Origin: Bacteroidota bacterium
GTDB lineage: Bacteria > Bacteroidota > Bacteroidia > B-17B0 > Aurantibacillaceae
Direction of reading: 5' to 3'
Length of the DNA: 6,075 bases
NCBI GenBank assembly: GCA_005800865.1
Contig: SYEI01000381.1
Location: forward strand, 1-6,075
Of the stretch, positions 1 to 5,428 are shown piece after piece; position 1 is the stretch's first letter, and every line of letters begins with the position of its first letter. The position numbers and the translations under genes are program-made. A model generated the notes under the pieces. It worked only from the letters and a program-made list of their open reading frames with translations, searched no databases and was not told where the DNA came from.

Positions 1-1376
1 AAGCGGTTAAGGTTTTAAATATTGCTGGTGCTTATTGGAAAGGCGACGAGAAAAACAAAATGTTGACCCGTATTTATGGTATTGCTTTTCCTAAGGATAA
101 AGAACTAAAAGAATATTTAGTTTTATTAGAAGAAGCAAAAAAGCGTGATCACCGTAAGTTAGGTAAGGAATTAGAATTATTTACTTTCTCTGAAAAAGTG
201 GGACTTGGTTTACCATTATGGTTGCCAAAAGGTGCGATGCTACGTGAGCGTTTAATTCAGTTTATGCAAAAGGCGCAAATGAAAGCTGGTTATTTACCTG
301 TTGTTACGCCTCATATCGCTCAAAAGGAATTATACGTTTGTTCAGGACATTACGAAAAATACGGAGCAGATTCATTTCAACCAATTAAAACACCACACGA
401 AGGTGAGGAGTTTTACTTAAAACCAATGAATTGCCCGCATCACTGCGAAATTTATAAATCGTCACCAAAATCTTACAAAGATTTGCCTGTACGTTACGCA
501 GAGTTTGGAACGGTATATCGTTACGAACAAAAAGGAGAATTGCACGGTTTAACTCGTGTGCGTGGTTTTACTCAAGATGATGCGCATTTATTTGTTCGTC
601 CGGATCAAGTAAAAGAAGAATTCTTAAAAGTAATTGATTTAGTGTTATATGTATTTAATGCTTTAGATTTTAAAGATTATACAGCTCAGGTATCATTAAG
701 AGACCCTGAAAATAAAACTAAATACATTGGTTCTGACGAAAATTGGGCTTTAGCAGAACAAGCTATTATTGATTCAGCAGCCGAAAAAGGTTTAAGAACA
801 GTTGTTGAAACTGGTGAGGCAGCTTTTTATGGTCCAAAACTGGATTTTATGGTAAAAGATGCTTTGGGACGTAAATGGCAATTAGGAACTATTCAAGTAG
901 ACTACAATTTACCTGAGCGTTTTGAATTGGAATATACAGGCTCGGATAATCAAAAACACCGTCCTGTAATGATTCACAGAGCACCATTTGGAAGTTTAGA
1001 ACGTTTTATAGCGGTTTTAATTGAACATTGTGGTGGTAATTTCCCACTTTGGTTAACTCCTGATCAATACGCAATTTTACCGATTAGTGAAAAATATAAC
1101 GATTATGCAAAAAAAGTTTCAGAATTGTTAAATATTTCCGATATTCGCGGCCTTGTTGATGATAGAAACGAAAAAATTGGCAAAAAAATTCGTGATAACG
1201 AAGTAAACAAAGTACCGTTTATGTTAGTTGTTGGCGAAAAAGAAGCTGAAGAAGGGACTGTTGCAGTGCGAGAACATGGTAAAGGCGATATAGGTACAAT
1301 GACTATTGAAGACTTTGCAAAACTCATACAAACAACCATCGACAACGATTTTAAACAAAAAACAATTATTAATTAA
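1..1376 (+). CDS. thrS: Threonyl-tRNA synthetase, 5'-truncated by window edge
   Basis: This class II synthetase charges tRNA-Thr with threonine in the cytoplasm. The reading frame is open from position 3 to the TAA at 1374-1376, giving 457 residues. The ATG at 60 is internal: the codons before it read AYWKGDEKNK, which is family sequence near the end of the editing region. Against a usual length of about 640 residues, the TGS domain and most of the editing domain lie upstream of the window. Visible parts are class II motif 1 (GLPLWLPKGAMLRERL, about 207-254), the catalytic core, and the C-terminal anticodon-binding domain from about 1050. The three expected zinc ligands are present: Cys in NCPHHC (codon 432-434), His in DDAHLF (585-587) and His in VMIHRAPFGS (975-977). 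The enzyme therefore looks functional. It is the first visible gene of a translation operon, with infC starting 19 bases after its stop. The identification is essentially certain. Confidence 0.98.
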   Translation, partial: AVKVLNIAGAYWKGDEKNKMLTRIYGIAFPKDKELKEYLVLLEEAKKRDHRKLGKELELFTFSEKVGLGLPLWLPKGAMLRERLIQFMQKAQMKAGYLPVVTPHIAQKELYVCSGHYEKYGADSFQPIKTPHEGEEFYLKPMNCPHHCEIYKSSPKSYKDLPVRYAEFGTVYRYEQKGELHGLTRVRGFTQDDAHLFVRPDQVKEEFLKVIDLVLYVFNALDFKDYTAQVSLRDPENKTKYIGSDENWALAEQAIIDSAAEKGLRTVVETGEAAFYGPKLDFMVKDALGRKWQLGTIQVDYNLPERFELEYTGSDNQKHRPVMIHRAPFGSLERFIAVLIEHCGGNFPLWLTPDQYAILPISEKYNDYAKKVSELLNISDIRGLVDDRNEKIGKKIRDNEVNKVPFMLVVGEKEAEEGTVAVREHGKGDIGTMTIEDFAKLIQTTIDNDFKQKTIIN

Positions 1377-1385
1377 CTAAAAAGC

Positions 1386-1398
1386 GGAGGTCACAATT
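1386..1398 (+). promoter_or_regulatory. Strong Shine-Dalgarno plus ATT start of infC
   Basis: GGAGG at 1386-1390 is a perfect anti-SD match, separated by five bases (TCACA) from ATT at 1396-1398. This site decides the infC start. The starts of rpmI, rplT, the gene at 2911 and the gene at 3340 have no comparable sequence, only A-rich or, in the last case, T-rich leaders. In Flavobacterium the 16S anti-SD is reported to be masked on the ribosome, so an SD this strong is an exception that suggests dedicated control. The codons after the start are CAA/AAC-rich (1419-1440) and probably unstructured, which would favour ribosome loading. Confidence 0.85.
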
Positions 1399-2052
1399 AG
1401 CGTTTTTAAGAAACCAATAAACAACAACAACAAGAACACAGGTCCTGTTAAACCTGGTACTGTTGTGCCTGGAGCTAAACCAGAATTTAAACGTCCTCGT
1501 GGATTACGAGAAGGTTTTAAGCGTCCTGGAGTTAGAGAAGAGCAACATCGTATAAATAAAAATATACGTAATACACCACAAGTGCGTGTTGTAGGAGATG
1601 ATATTGAAGCAGGAGTTTATCCTATAGATGAAGCTATAAAAATGGCTGAAGAATTAGGGGTAGATTTAGTGGAAATTGCTCCAAATGTTGATCCTCCTGT
1701 TTGTAAAATTATTGATTACGGTAAGTACTTATACGAGTTAAAAAAGAAAGCAAAAGAAGTAAAAGCAAAAGCATCAAAAGTTGTTGTTAAAGATATTCGT
1801 TTTGGTCCACACACGGATGAGCACGATTATCAATTTAAGAAAAACCACGCGATGAAGTTTTTACAAGAAGGAAGTAAAGTAAAAGCCTTTGTGTTTTTTA
1901 GAGGTCGTGAGATTGTATTTAAAGAACAAGGAACTATTTTATTATTACGTTTTGCTTCAGAATTAGAAGAGTGGGGGAAAGCAGAGCAGTTGCCTGTTTT
2001 AGAAGGTAAAAAAATGCTAATGGTTCTTGCTCCTAAAAAAGTAAGCAAATAA
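1396..2052 (+). CDS. infC: Translation initiation factor IF3, ATT start codon
   Basis: IF3 binds the 30S subunit, prevents premature 50S joining and rejects poor start codons and wrong initiator tRNAs. I place the start at ATT 1396, giving 218 residues. The frame is open from the TAA at 1378-1380, contains no ATG before the conserved core, and the ATT follows GGAGG (1386-1390) by five bases. The first conventional codon, GTG 1465, would remove 23 residues and has no ribosome-binding site. The N domain begins at RIN (residues 52-54) and includes GVDLVEIAPN and PPVCKIIDYGKYLYE (about 100-115). A lysine-rich linker follows, and the C domain covers about 129-213 with FRGRE (168-172) and MLMVLAPKK. 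E. coli IF3 has 180 residues; the extra length here is an N-terminal tail of about 38 residues with an Asn run and two FKRP repeats. An AUU start is known to let IF3 repress its own synthesis; that it does so here is inference. Confidence 0.96.
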   Translation: MSVFKKPINNNNKNTGPVKPGTVVPGAKPEFKRPRGLREGFKRPGVREEQHRINKNIRNTPQVRVVGDDIEAGVYPIDEAIKMAEELGVDLVEIAPNVDPPVCKIIDYGKYLYELKKKAKEVKAKASKVVVKDIRFGPHTDEHDYQFKKNHAMKFLQEGSKVKAFVFFRGREIVFKEQGTILLLRFASELEEWGKAEQLPVLEGKKMLMVLAPKKVSK

Positions 2053-2086
2053 AAGAGAGTACTAACAAATAAATAAATAACGAAAA

Positions 2087-2281
2087 ATGCCAAAAATGAA
2101 AACAAACTCTAGTGCAAAGAAGAGATTCTCTGTAACTGGGACCGGCAAAATCAAAAGAAAACATGCTTTCAAAAGTCATATCTTGACTAAGAAAACAACT
2201 AAAGGAAAACGTGCGTTAACGAAATCAGGCTTAGTTCATAAGCGTGATACGAATAACATCAAGTTTTTATTAGCAATGTAA
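2087..2281 (+). CDS. rpmI: Large-subunit ribosomal protein bL35
   Basis: This is a small basic protein of the 50S subunit, 64 residues, the usual length for bL35. The family pattern is visible: N-terminal MPKMKTNSSAKKRF, then TGTGKIKRKHAFKSH and LTKKTTKGKRALTKS in the middle. It lies 34 bases after infC and is followed by rplT, the order conserved in very many bacteria. The leader is A-rich (AAATAAATAAATAACGAAAA) with no Shine-Dalgarno sequence, typical of Bacteroidota. An in-frame second ATG lies three codons downstream, but the MPKMKT start is the standard one. I see nothing odd in the protein. Confidence 0.97.
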   Translation: MPKMKTNSSAKKRFSVTGTGKIKRKHAFKSHILTKKTTKGKRALTKSGLVHKRDTNNIKFLLAM

Positions 2282-2303
2282 TCTTTACATTACCCGGTAC
2301 AAA

Positions 2304-2361
2304 GGTTATTCAATTAACCAGAAACTACGTTTTAAAAGTGCTAAAAATTAGCCACGTAAAA
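2304..2361 (+). promoter_or_regulatory. Possible structured leader between rpmI and rplT
   Basis: The 98-base gap before rplT is longer than the other gaps in the operon (19 and 34 bases) and can fold into two small stems. The first pairs GGTTA (2304-2308) with TAACC (2315-2319). The second is 2330-2361: TTTTA pairs with TAAAA on the outside, and GTG-CTAA (2338-2344) pairs with TTAG-C-CAC (2348-2355) around an AAA loop, with a single bulged C. No T-run follows, so it is not an intrinsic terminator. bL20 represses its own operon through leader RNA in E. coli and Bacillus. Whether this RNA binds bL20 is a guess; I do not recognise a known L20 leader fold, and AT-rich gaps form weak stems by chance. 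Confidence 0.25.
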
Positions 2362-2379
2362 TCAAAAAATTAAAAAGAA

Positions 2380-2724
2380 ATGCCACGTTCAGTCAATCAC
2401 GTTGCGAGTAGAGCTCGCAGAAAGAAAATCCTAGCTTTAACCAAAGGTTATTGGGGTGCAAGAGGTAATGTTTGGACAATCGCCAAAAATACCTTAGAAA
2501 AAGGTTTAACTTACGCTTACCGCGATCGTAAAAACAAAAAACGTACAATGCGTTCATTGTGGATACAACGTATCAATGCAGGTGTTCGTCAATACGGAAT
2601 GAGTTATTCTGAGTTTATTGGAAAAGTAAACGCTAAAAACATCAACTTAAACCGTAAAGTATTAGCTGATTTAGCAATGAATCATCCTGAAGCTTTTAAA
2701 GCAGTTGTTGAGCAAGTAAAATAA
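2380..2724 (+). CDS. rplT: Large-subunit ribosomal protein bL20
   Basis: bL20 binds 23S rRNA early and is needed to assemble the 50S subunit. The product has 114 residues, matching the family length. It starts with the highly conserved MPRSVNHVASRARRKKIL, followed by KGYWGARGNVW, YAYRDRKNKKRTMRSLWIQRINA and a C-terminal globular part with LNRKVLADLA. The ATG follows an A-rich stretch (AAAAAATTAAAAAGAA) with no Shine-Dalgarno sequence. It is the last gene of the thrS-infC-rpmI-rplT operon, because a strong terminator starts 22 bases after its stop codon. In other bacteria bL20 also acts as the autogenous repressor of this operon; the leader listed just upstream is the place to look for that here. 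Confidence 0.98.
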   Translation: MPRSVNHVASRARRKKILALTKGYWGARGNVWTIAKNTLEKGLTYAYRDRKNKKRTMRSLWIQRINAGVRQYGMSYSEFIGKVNAKNINLNRKVLADLAMNHPEAFKAVVEQVK

Positions 2725-2745
2725 AATTTACTTCTTATATAGAAT

Positions 2746-2779
2746 AAAAAAGACAATCCAATTGGGTTGTCTTTTTTTT
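2746..2779 (+). terminator. Intrinsic terminator of the thrS-rplT operon
   Basis: AGACAATCC (2751-2759) pairs with GGGTTGTCT (2764-2772) around an AATT loop, with one T-G wobble. The flanking A-run (2746-2750) lengthens the stem into the run of eight T at 2772-2779. This is a textbook Rho-independent terminator just after rplT. The A-run on the 5' side could also let it act on the opposite strand, but no gene points into it from the right. Confidence 0.93.
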
Positions 2780-2853
2780 GTGATTTTATATCATAGGTTG
2801 TTTTATTTAATTTCTGTTACCTTAATTTTAATACAAAATTAATATGTTAAAAA

Positions 2854-2884
2854 TTTGATTATTGATAAATTTTGACTTAATTTG
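2854..2884 (+). promoter_or_regulatory. Candidate Bacteroidota-type promoter for the gene at 2911
   Basis: TTTG at 2854-2857 is separated by exactly 19 bases from TTAATTTG at 2877-2884, which matches the Bacteroidota -7 consensus TAnnTTTG at all but one fixed position. Transcription would begin around 2889-2892, giving a leader of about 20 bases before the ATG at 2911. The upstream operon is closed by the terminator at 2746-2779, so a promoter is expected in this gap. The rest of the gap, 2780-2850, is AT-rich without other recognisable signals. The sequence is so AT-rich that a chance match cannot be excluded. Confidence 0.5.
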
Positions 2885-2910
2885 AGCATAACCAAATTAA
2901 AAAAAACATT

Positions 2911-3291
2911 ATGGGAAAAGTAAAAGGTAAAGTTGTAACAAATGGTGATAATGGTATGTTATCATACACAAATGCATCGGGTGTTAAAGTAGAAGTTAAG
3001 TACGATCAACCTTTTTCAGTAGAATTAGGAATTGTTGCAAAAACTAGAGTGTCGTTTGATCTTCTACCTGGGGATTCAATGGCAGTTGCAGTTGTTCCAA
3101 TTTGCAAAGGAGATATTGTTACAATGGATCCTTTAACTGGTACAGGTACATTAATTGAAACGGAATCAAATGTAACGTATCCGTTCAAACAAAATTATTT
3201 AAAAGAGAGTGGTTTTGCTCCTGGACAAACAGTAACTTATACATTAGTAAATGTTAAAGGAGTGCTTTACGCAACTGCTTTAGAAGCTTAA
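2911..3291 (+). CDS. Small protein with two degenerate cold-shock-like (OB-type) repeats
   Basis: This gene encodes 126 residues that I cannot assign to a named family. It lacks a signal peptide and membrane segments, so it is probably cytoplasmic. The protein reads as two similar halves joined around ICKGD (residues 64-68). Each half has a G-x-V start, a Gly-rich turn (GMLSYTNASG; GTGTLIETES), an aromatic/PF strand (QPFSVELG, 33-40; YPFKQNYL, 90-97), a Gly turn, a V-x-F/Y strand (RVSFDLLPG, 46-54; TVTYTLVN, 107-114) and an A-x-A-hydrophobic ending (AVAVVP; ATALEA). This strand order resembles a cold-shock domain, especially in the second half (PF...SGFAPGQTVTYTL...ATAL). The RNA-binding motifs KGFGFI and VFVHF are missing, so nucleic-acid binding is not assured. 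It has a double stop (TAA TAA, 3289-3294), its own candidate promoter and a terminator just behind it, and so is probably transcribed alone. The ATG at 2911 is preceded by an A-run typical of this group. Confidence 0.85.
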   Translation: MGKVKGKVVTNGDNGMLSYTNASGVKVEVKYDQPFSVELGIVAKTRVSFDLLPGDSMAVAVVPICKGDIVTMDPLTGTGTLIETESNVTYPFKQNYLKESGFAPGQTVTYTLVNVKGVLYATALEA

Positions 3292-3305
3292 TAAGAAGAA
3301 TGATT

Positions 3306-3339
3306 AAGATTGCCGCATTTATGCGGCAATCTTTTTTTT
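3306..3339 (+). terminator. Perfect hairpin terminator filling the gap to the next gene
   Basis: AAGATTGCCGCA (3306-3317) pairs without mismatch with TGCGGCAATCTT (3322-3333) around a TTTA loop, and the run of eight T spans 3332-3339. It lies 14 bases after the stop of the cold-shock-like gene and is the strongest terminator in the window. The last T is adjacent to the ATG of the phosphatase gene at 3340, so the terminator makes up the whole leader of that gene. Confidence 0.93.
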
Positions 3340-5421
3340 ATGTACTTGCAAACAAAAAAATATTTTAAAATAAAGCAATTTCTTGTTTTATTTCTTCTCA
3401 TATCTAACTGTATGTTTTCACAGTTGGATAGCGTGAGCTTAGTGCTTGCTAAAGAAAACAATTCTATAAAAAAAATCGACATTTTACTGGAGGCTAGTAA
3501 AACGTATTCTAATTCAGAGTTATCCTTACAATTTTCTAAACAGGCATATTCTCTAGCCATAAAGACTGATGACAAAATCAGTATAGCAAAAGCTGCTGAT
3601 CAATTAAGTATTGAATTATATAAGGCGGAGCTATTCGACTCGATTCCTTACTATCAAGATATTGCAATAGATAATTTTAAATTAAAAAATAATGTAGATG
3701 GATTGTTTAAAGTTTTACTTAAAAAAGCAAAATTTTTAAAAAAAATTAGTAAACCTGAAAAAGCATTTGATGTATATAAAGAATTAATTGATTTAGCAGA
3801 AAAATCTGAAAGTACTTTAATGTTGGCAGAGGTTTATGAAAACATGGGGTTACTTTTTTCTAGTATAAATGATATTGAAAAATCTATATCTTATTGTAGT
3901 AAAGCGTTACAAATGTACTACAAGATAAAAGATTGGAAAGGTATTTCAAAATGTTATTTGAATCTTGGGAATTCAAATTCATCTAAAGACTATACCGACA
4001 TGGCGATTGAGTGTTTTGAAAGAGGTTTGGAAATTGATGCCAAATACAATAATAATGAGAAAAAAGCCGAGTTTTTATCAGGAATCGGTACTGTTTATTT
4101 TAATCTATCAAATAACGAAAAAGCTCTCTATTTTTATAAAGAAGCATTGAAAGTGCAAGAAATTATGAAACCAAATGAGGTTGTTTTTCTAAAAAACAAT
4201 ATAGCTGTTGTTTTAATGGATTTAGAACGTTACAAGGAAGCTAAGCCATATTTAATAGAAGCTTATTACTCCGCAGATAATGCTAGAACCAAGGCAGATT
4301 ACGCATTTAATTTAGCTCAAATGTATGAGCAGTTAGGTGATTATAAATCGGCTATTGATTTTATGGATACTTACGTCCGAATAAATGATTCATTAAATAA
4401 TGCTATTTATACCAAAAATTTATCTGAAACAGAAGCTAAATACCAAAACGAAAAAAGAGAAGAGCAAAATATTTTATTGAGTGAACGATTAAAAAATAAA
4501 TCATTGCAAATTTATTTTGCACTAGCAGCTATATTATTATTAGTAGGATTAGCGTTTTTTATTTTTAGAGGATTGCGTCAAAAAAACAAAGCTAATATCG
4601 CTTTAGCTGATAAAAATAAAATTATAGAAGAAAAAAGTATACTTGTTGAAGAGCAACATAAAGATATAACAGATAGTATAAAATATGCCCAACGTATTCA
4701 GCAAGCTATTTTACCACCAGATAAATTATGGAACAATATTTTACCTCAGTCTTTTGTATTCTATCAACCAAAGGATATTTTAAGTGGTGATTTTTATTGG
4801 ATTGAAGAAACAACTGAGCATATTTTTATTGCAGCTGCAGATTGTACTGGACATGGAGTTCCTGGAGCACTGATGAGTATTGTAAATTATAATTTATTAA
4901 ACCGAGCGGTATTAGAGCATGGTTTAACCAATGCAGGAGCCATCTTAGATTCTGTAAATAAATATTTAACGTTATCCTTGCATCAAACATATCAGGAATC
5001 AGCAGTAAGGGATGGAATGGATGTATCGCTTTGTGTCATTAATAAGAAGACTAAAAAAATGGATTTTGCTGGAGCGTTTAATTCAATCTATTTAATTAGA
5101 AATAATGCGATTCAAGAATTTATTCCTGATAAACAGCCTGTAGGTGCGTTTATTGAGGATAATATTAAACCTTTTACAAGTCAATCATTTCAATTGTTGG
5201 AAAATGATGTTGTATATATGTTTACGGACGGATATGCTGATCAGTTTGGAGGACCAAAAGGTAAAAAATACAAATACAAACAATTACAACATTTACTTTT
5301 ATCGTCCTATACTAAACCATTTGATGAACAAAATCAAATATTTAAATCAGCAATTAATGATTGGAAAGGAAGTTTAGAGCAAGTGGATGATATATTGCTA
5401 TTAGGCTACAAAATTATTTAG
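3340..5421 (+). CDS. Membrane-anchored TPR sensor protein with SpoIIE/PP2C serine phosphatase domain
   Basis: The product is 693 residues and resembles RsbU/SpoIIE-type phosphatases, which dephosphorylate serine on partner proteins. I choose ATG 3340 because the frame before it runs through a terminator hairpin and this start gives a signal peptide: Lys-rich MYLQTKKYFKIK, a hydrophobic core, and FSQ at 26-28. ATG 3412 would lose it. Residues about 45-350 hold roughly eight TPR repeats (for example AEVYENMGLLFSSINDIEKS and NNIAVVLMDLERYKEAKPYL). A charged helix leads to one membrane segment (391-412), a short coiled coil, then DSIKYAQRIQQAILPP (about 445-460) before the phosphatase domain. Expected metal-site residues are present: GD in SGDFYW (483-484), D501 in DCTGHG, D630 in FTDG, and D683-D684 in QVDDILLLGY. 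Topology is inferred as TPR outside, phosphatase inside. Target and signal are unknown; no STAS or anti-sigma gene is nearby. The last four bases overlap the opposing permease gene. Confidence 0.93.
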   Translation: MYLQTKKYFKIKQFLVLFLLISNCMFSQLDSVSLVLAKENNSIKKIDILLEASKTYSNSELSLQFSKQAYSLAIKTDDKISIAKAADQLSIELYKAELFDSIPYYQDIAIDNFKLKNNVDGLFKVLLKKAKFLKKISKPEKAFDVYKELIDLAEKSESTLMLAEVYENMGLLFSSINDIEKSISYCSKALQMYYKIKDWKGISKCYLNLGNSNSSKDYTDMAIECFERGLEIDAKYNNNEKKAEFLSGIGTVYFNLSNNEKALYFYKEALKVQEIMKPNEVVFLKNNIAVVLMDLERYKEAKPYLIEAYYSADNARTKADYAFNLAQMYEQLGDYKSAIDFMDTYVRINDSLNNAIYTKNLSETEAKYQNEKREEQNILLSERLKNKSLQIYFALAAILLLVGLAFFIFRGLRQKNKANIALADKNKIIEEKSILVEEQHKDITDSIKYAQRIQQAILPPDKLWNNILPQSFVFYQPKDILSGDFYWIEETTEHIFIAAADCTGHGVPGALMSIVNYNLLNRAVLEHGLTNAGAILDSVNKYLTLSLHQTYQESAVRDGMDVSLCVINKKTKKMDFAGAFNSIYLIRNNAIQEFIPDKQPVGAFIEDNIKPFTSQSFQLLENDVVYMFTDGYADQFGGPKGKKYKYKQLQHLLLSSYTKPFDEQNQIFKSAINDWKGSLEQVDDILLLGYKII

Positions 5422-5428
5422 CCTAATA
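5399..5428. repeat. Perfect 10-bp inverted repeat holding both convergent stop codons
   Basis: TATTAGGCTA (5399-5408) and TAGCCTAATA (5419-5428) are perfect reverse complements around a 10-base loop. The stop of the phosphatase (TAG, 5419-5421) and the stop of the permease (TAA on the - strand, 5420-5418) both fall at the start of the right arm. It could act as a two-way transcription end for the convergent pair, but neither side carries a T-run, so it is not a standard intrinsic terminator. There is no other terminator candidate between the two genes. Confidence 0.6.

Noticed and set aside
1465..2052. infC starting at GTG 1465
   Set aside because: It has no ribosome-binding site, while an in-frame ATT 23 codons upstream sits at ideal spacing from GGAGG, and ATT starts are known for infC.
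2326..2333. Promoter -7-like TACGTTTT before rplT
   Set aside because: It lacks the final G and has no TTG at the right distance. A chance match in AT-rich sequence is more likely.
3305..3312. Promoter -7-like TAAGATTG inside the terminator stem, possibly serving the phosphatase gene
   Set aside because: It matches TAnnTTTG at all but one fixed base, but no TTG element lies 19-21 bases upstream (only TTTA at 3279-3282), so it is too weak to list.
3310..3339. Phosphatase gene starting at TTG 3310
   Set aside because: Those ten codons lie inside the terminator hairpin and T-run. Starting at ATG 3340 gives a clean Lys-rich signal peptide.
3340..3423. Lipoprotein signal for the phosphatase (ISNC at residues 21-24)
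   Set aside because: Asn just before the Cys is a poor lipobox, and the FSQ at 26-28 fits ordinary cleavage. The protein already has a membrane helix at 391-412.
3288..3575. Open frame on the - strand across the start of the phosphatase gene (also 1103-1345, 1830-2105 and 3006-3188)
   Set aside because: These are opposite-strand shadows of well-supported genes, with no family resemblance and no start signals. The one at 3288-3575 also runs through a terminator.
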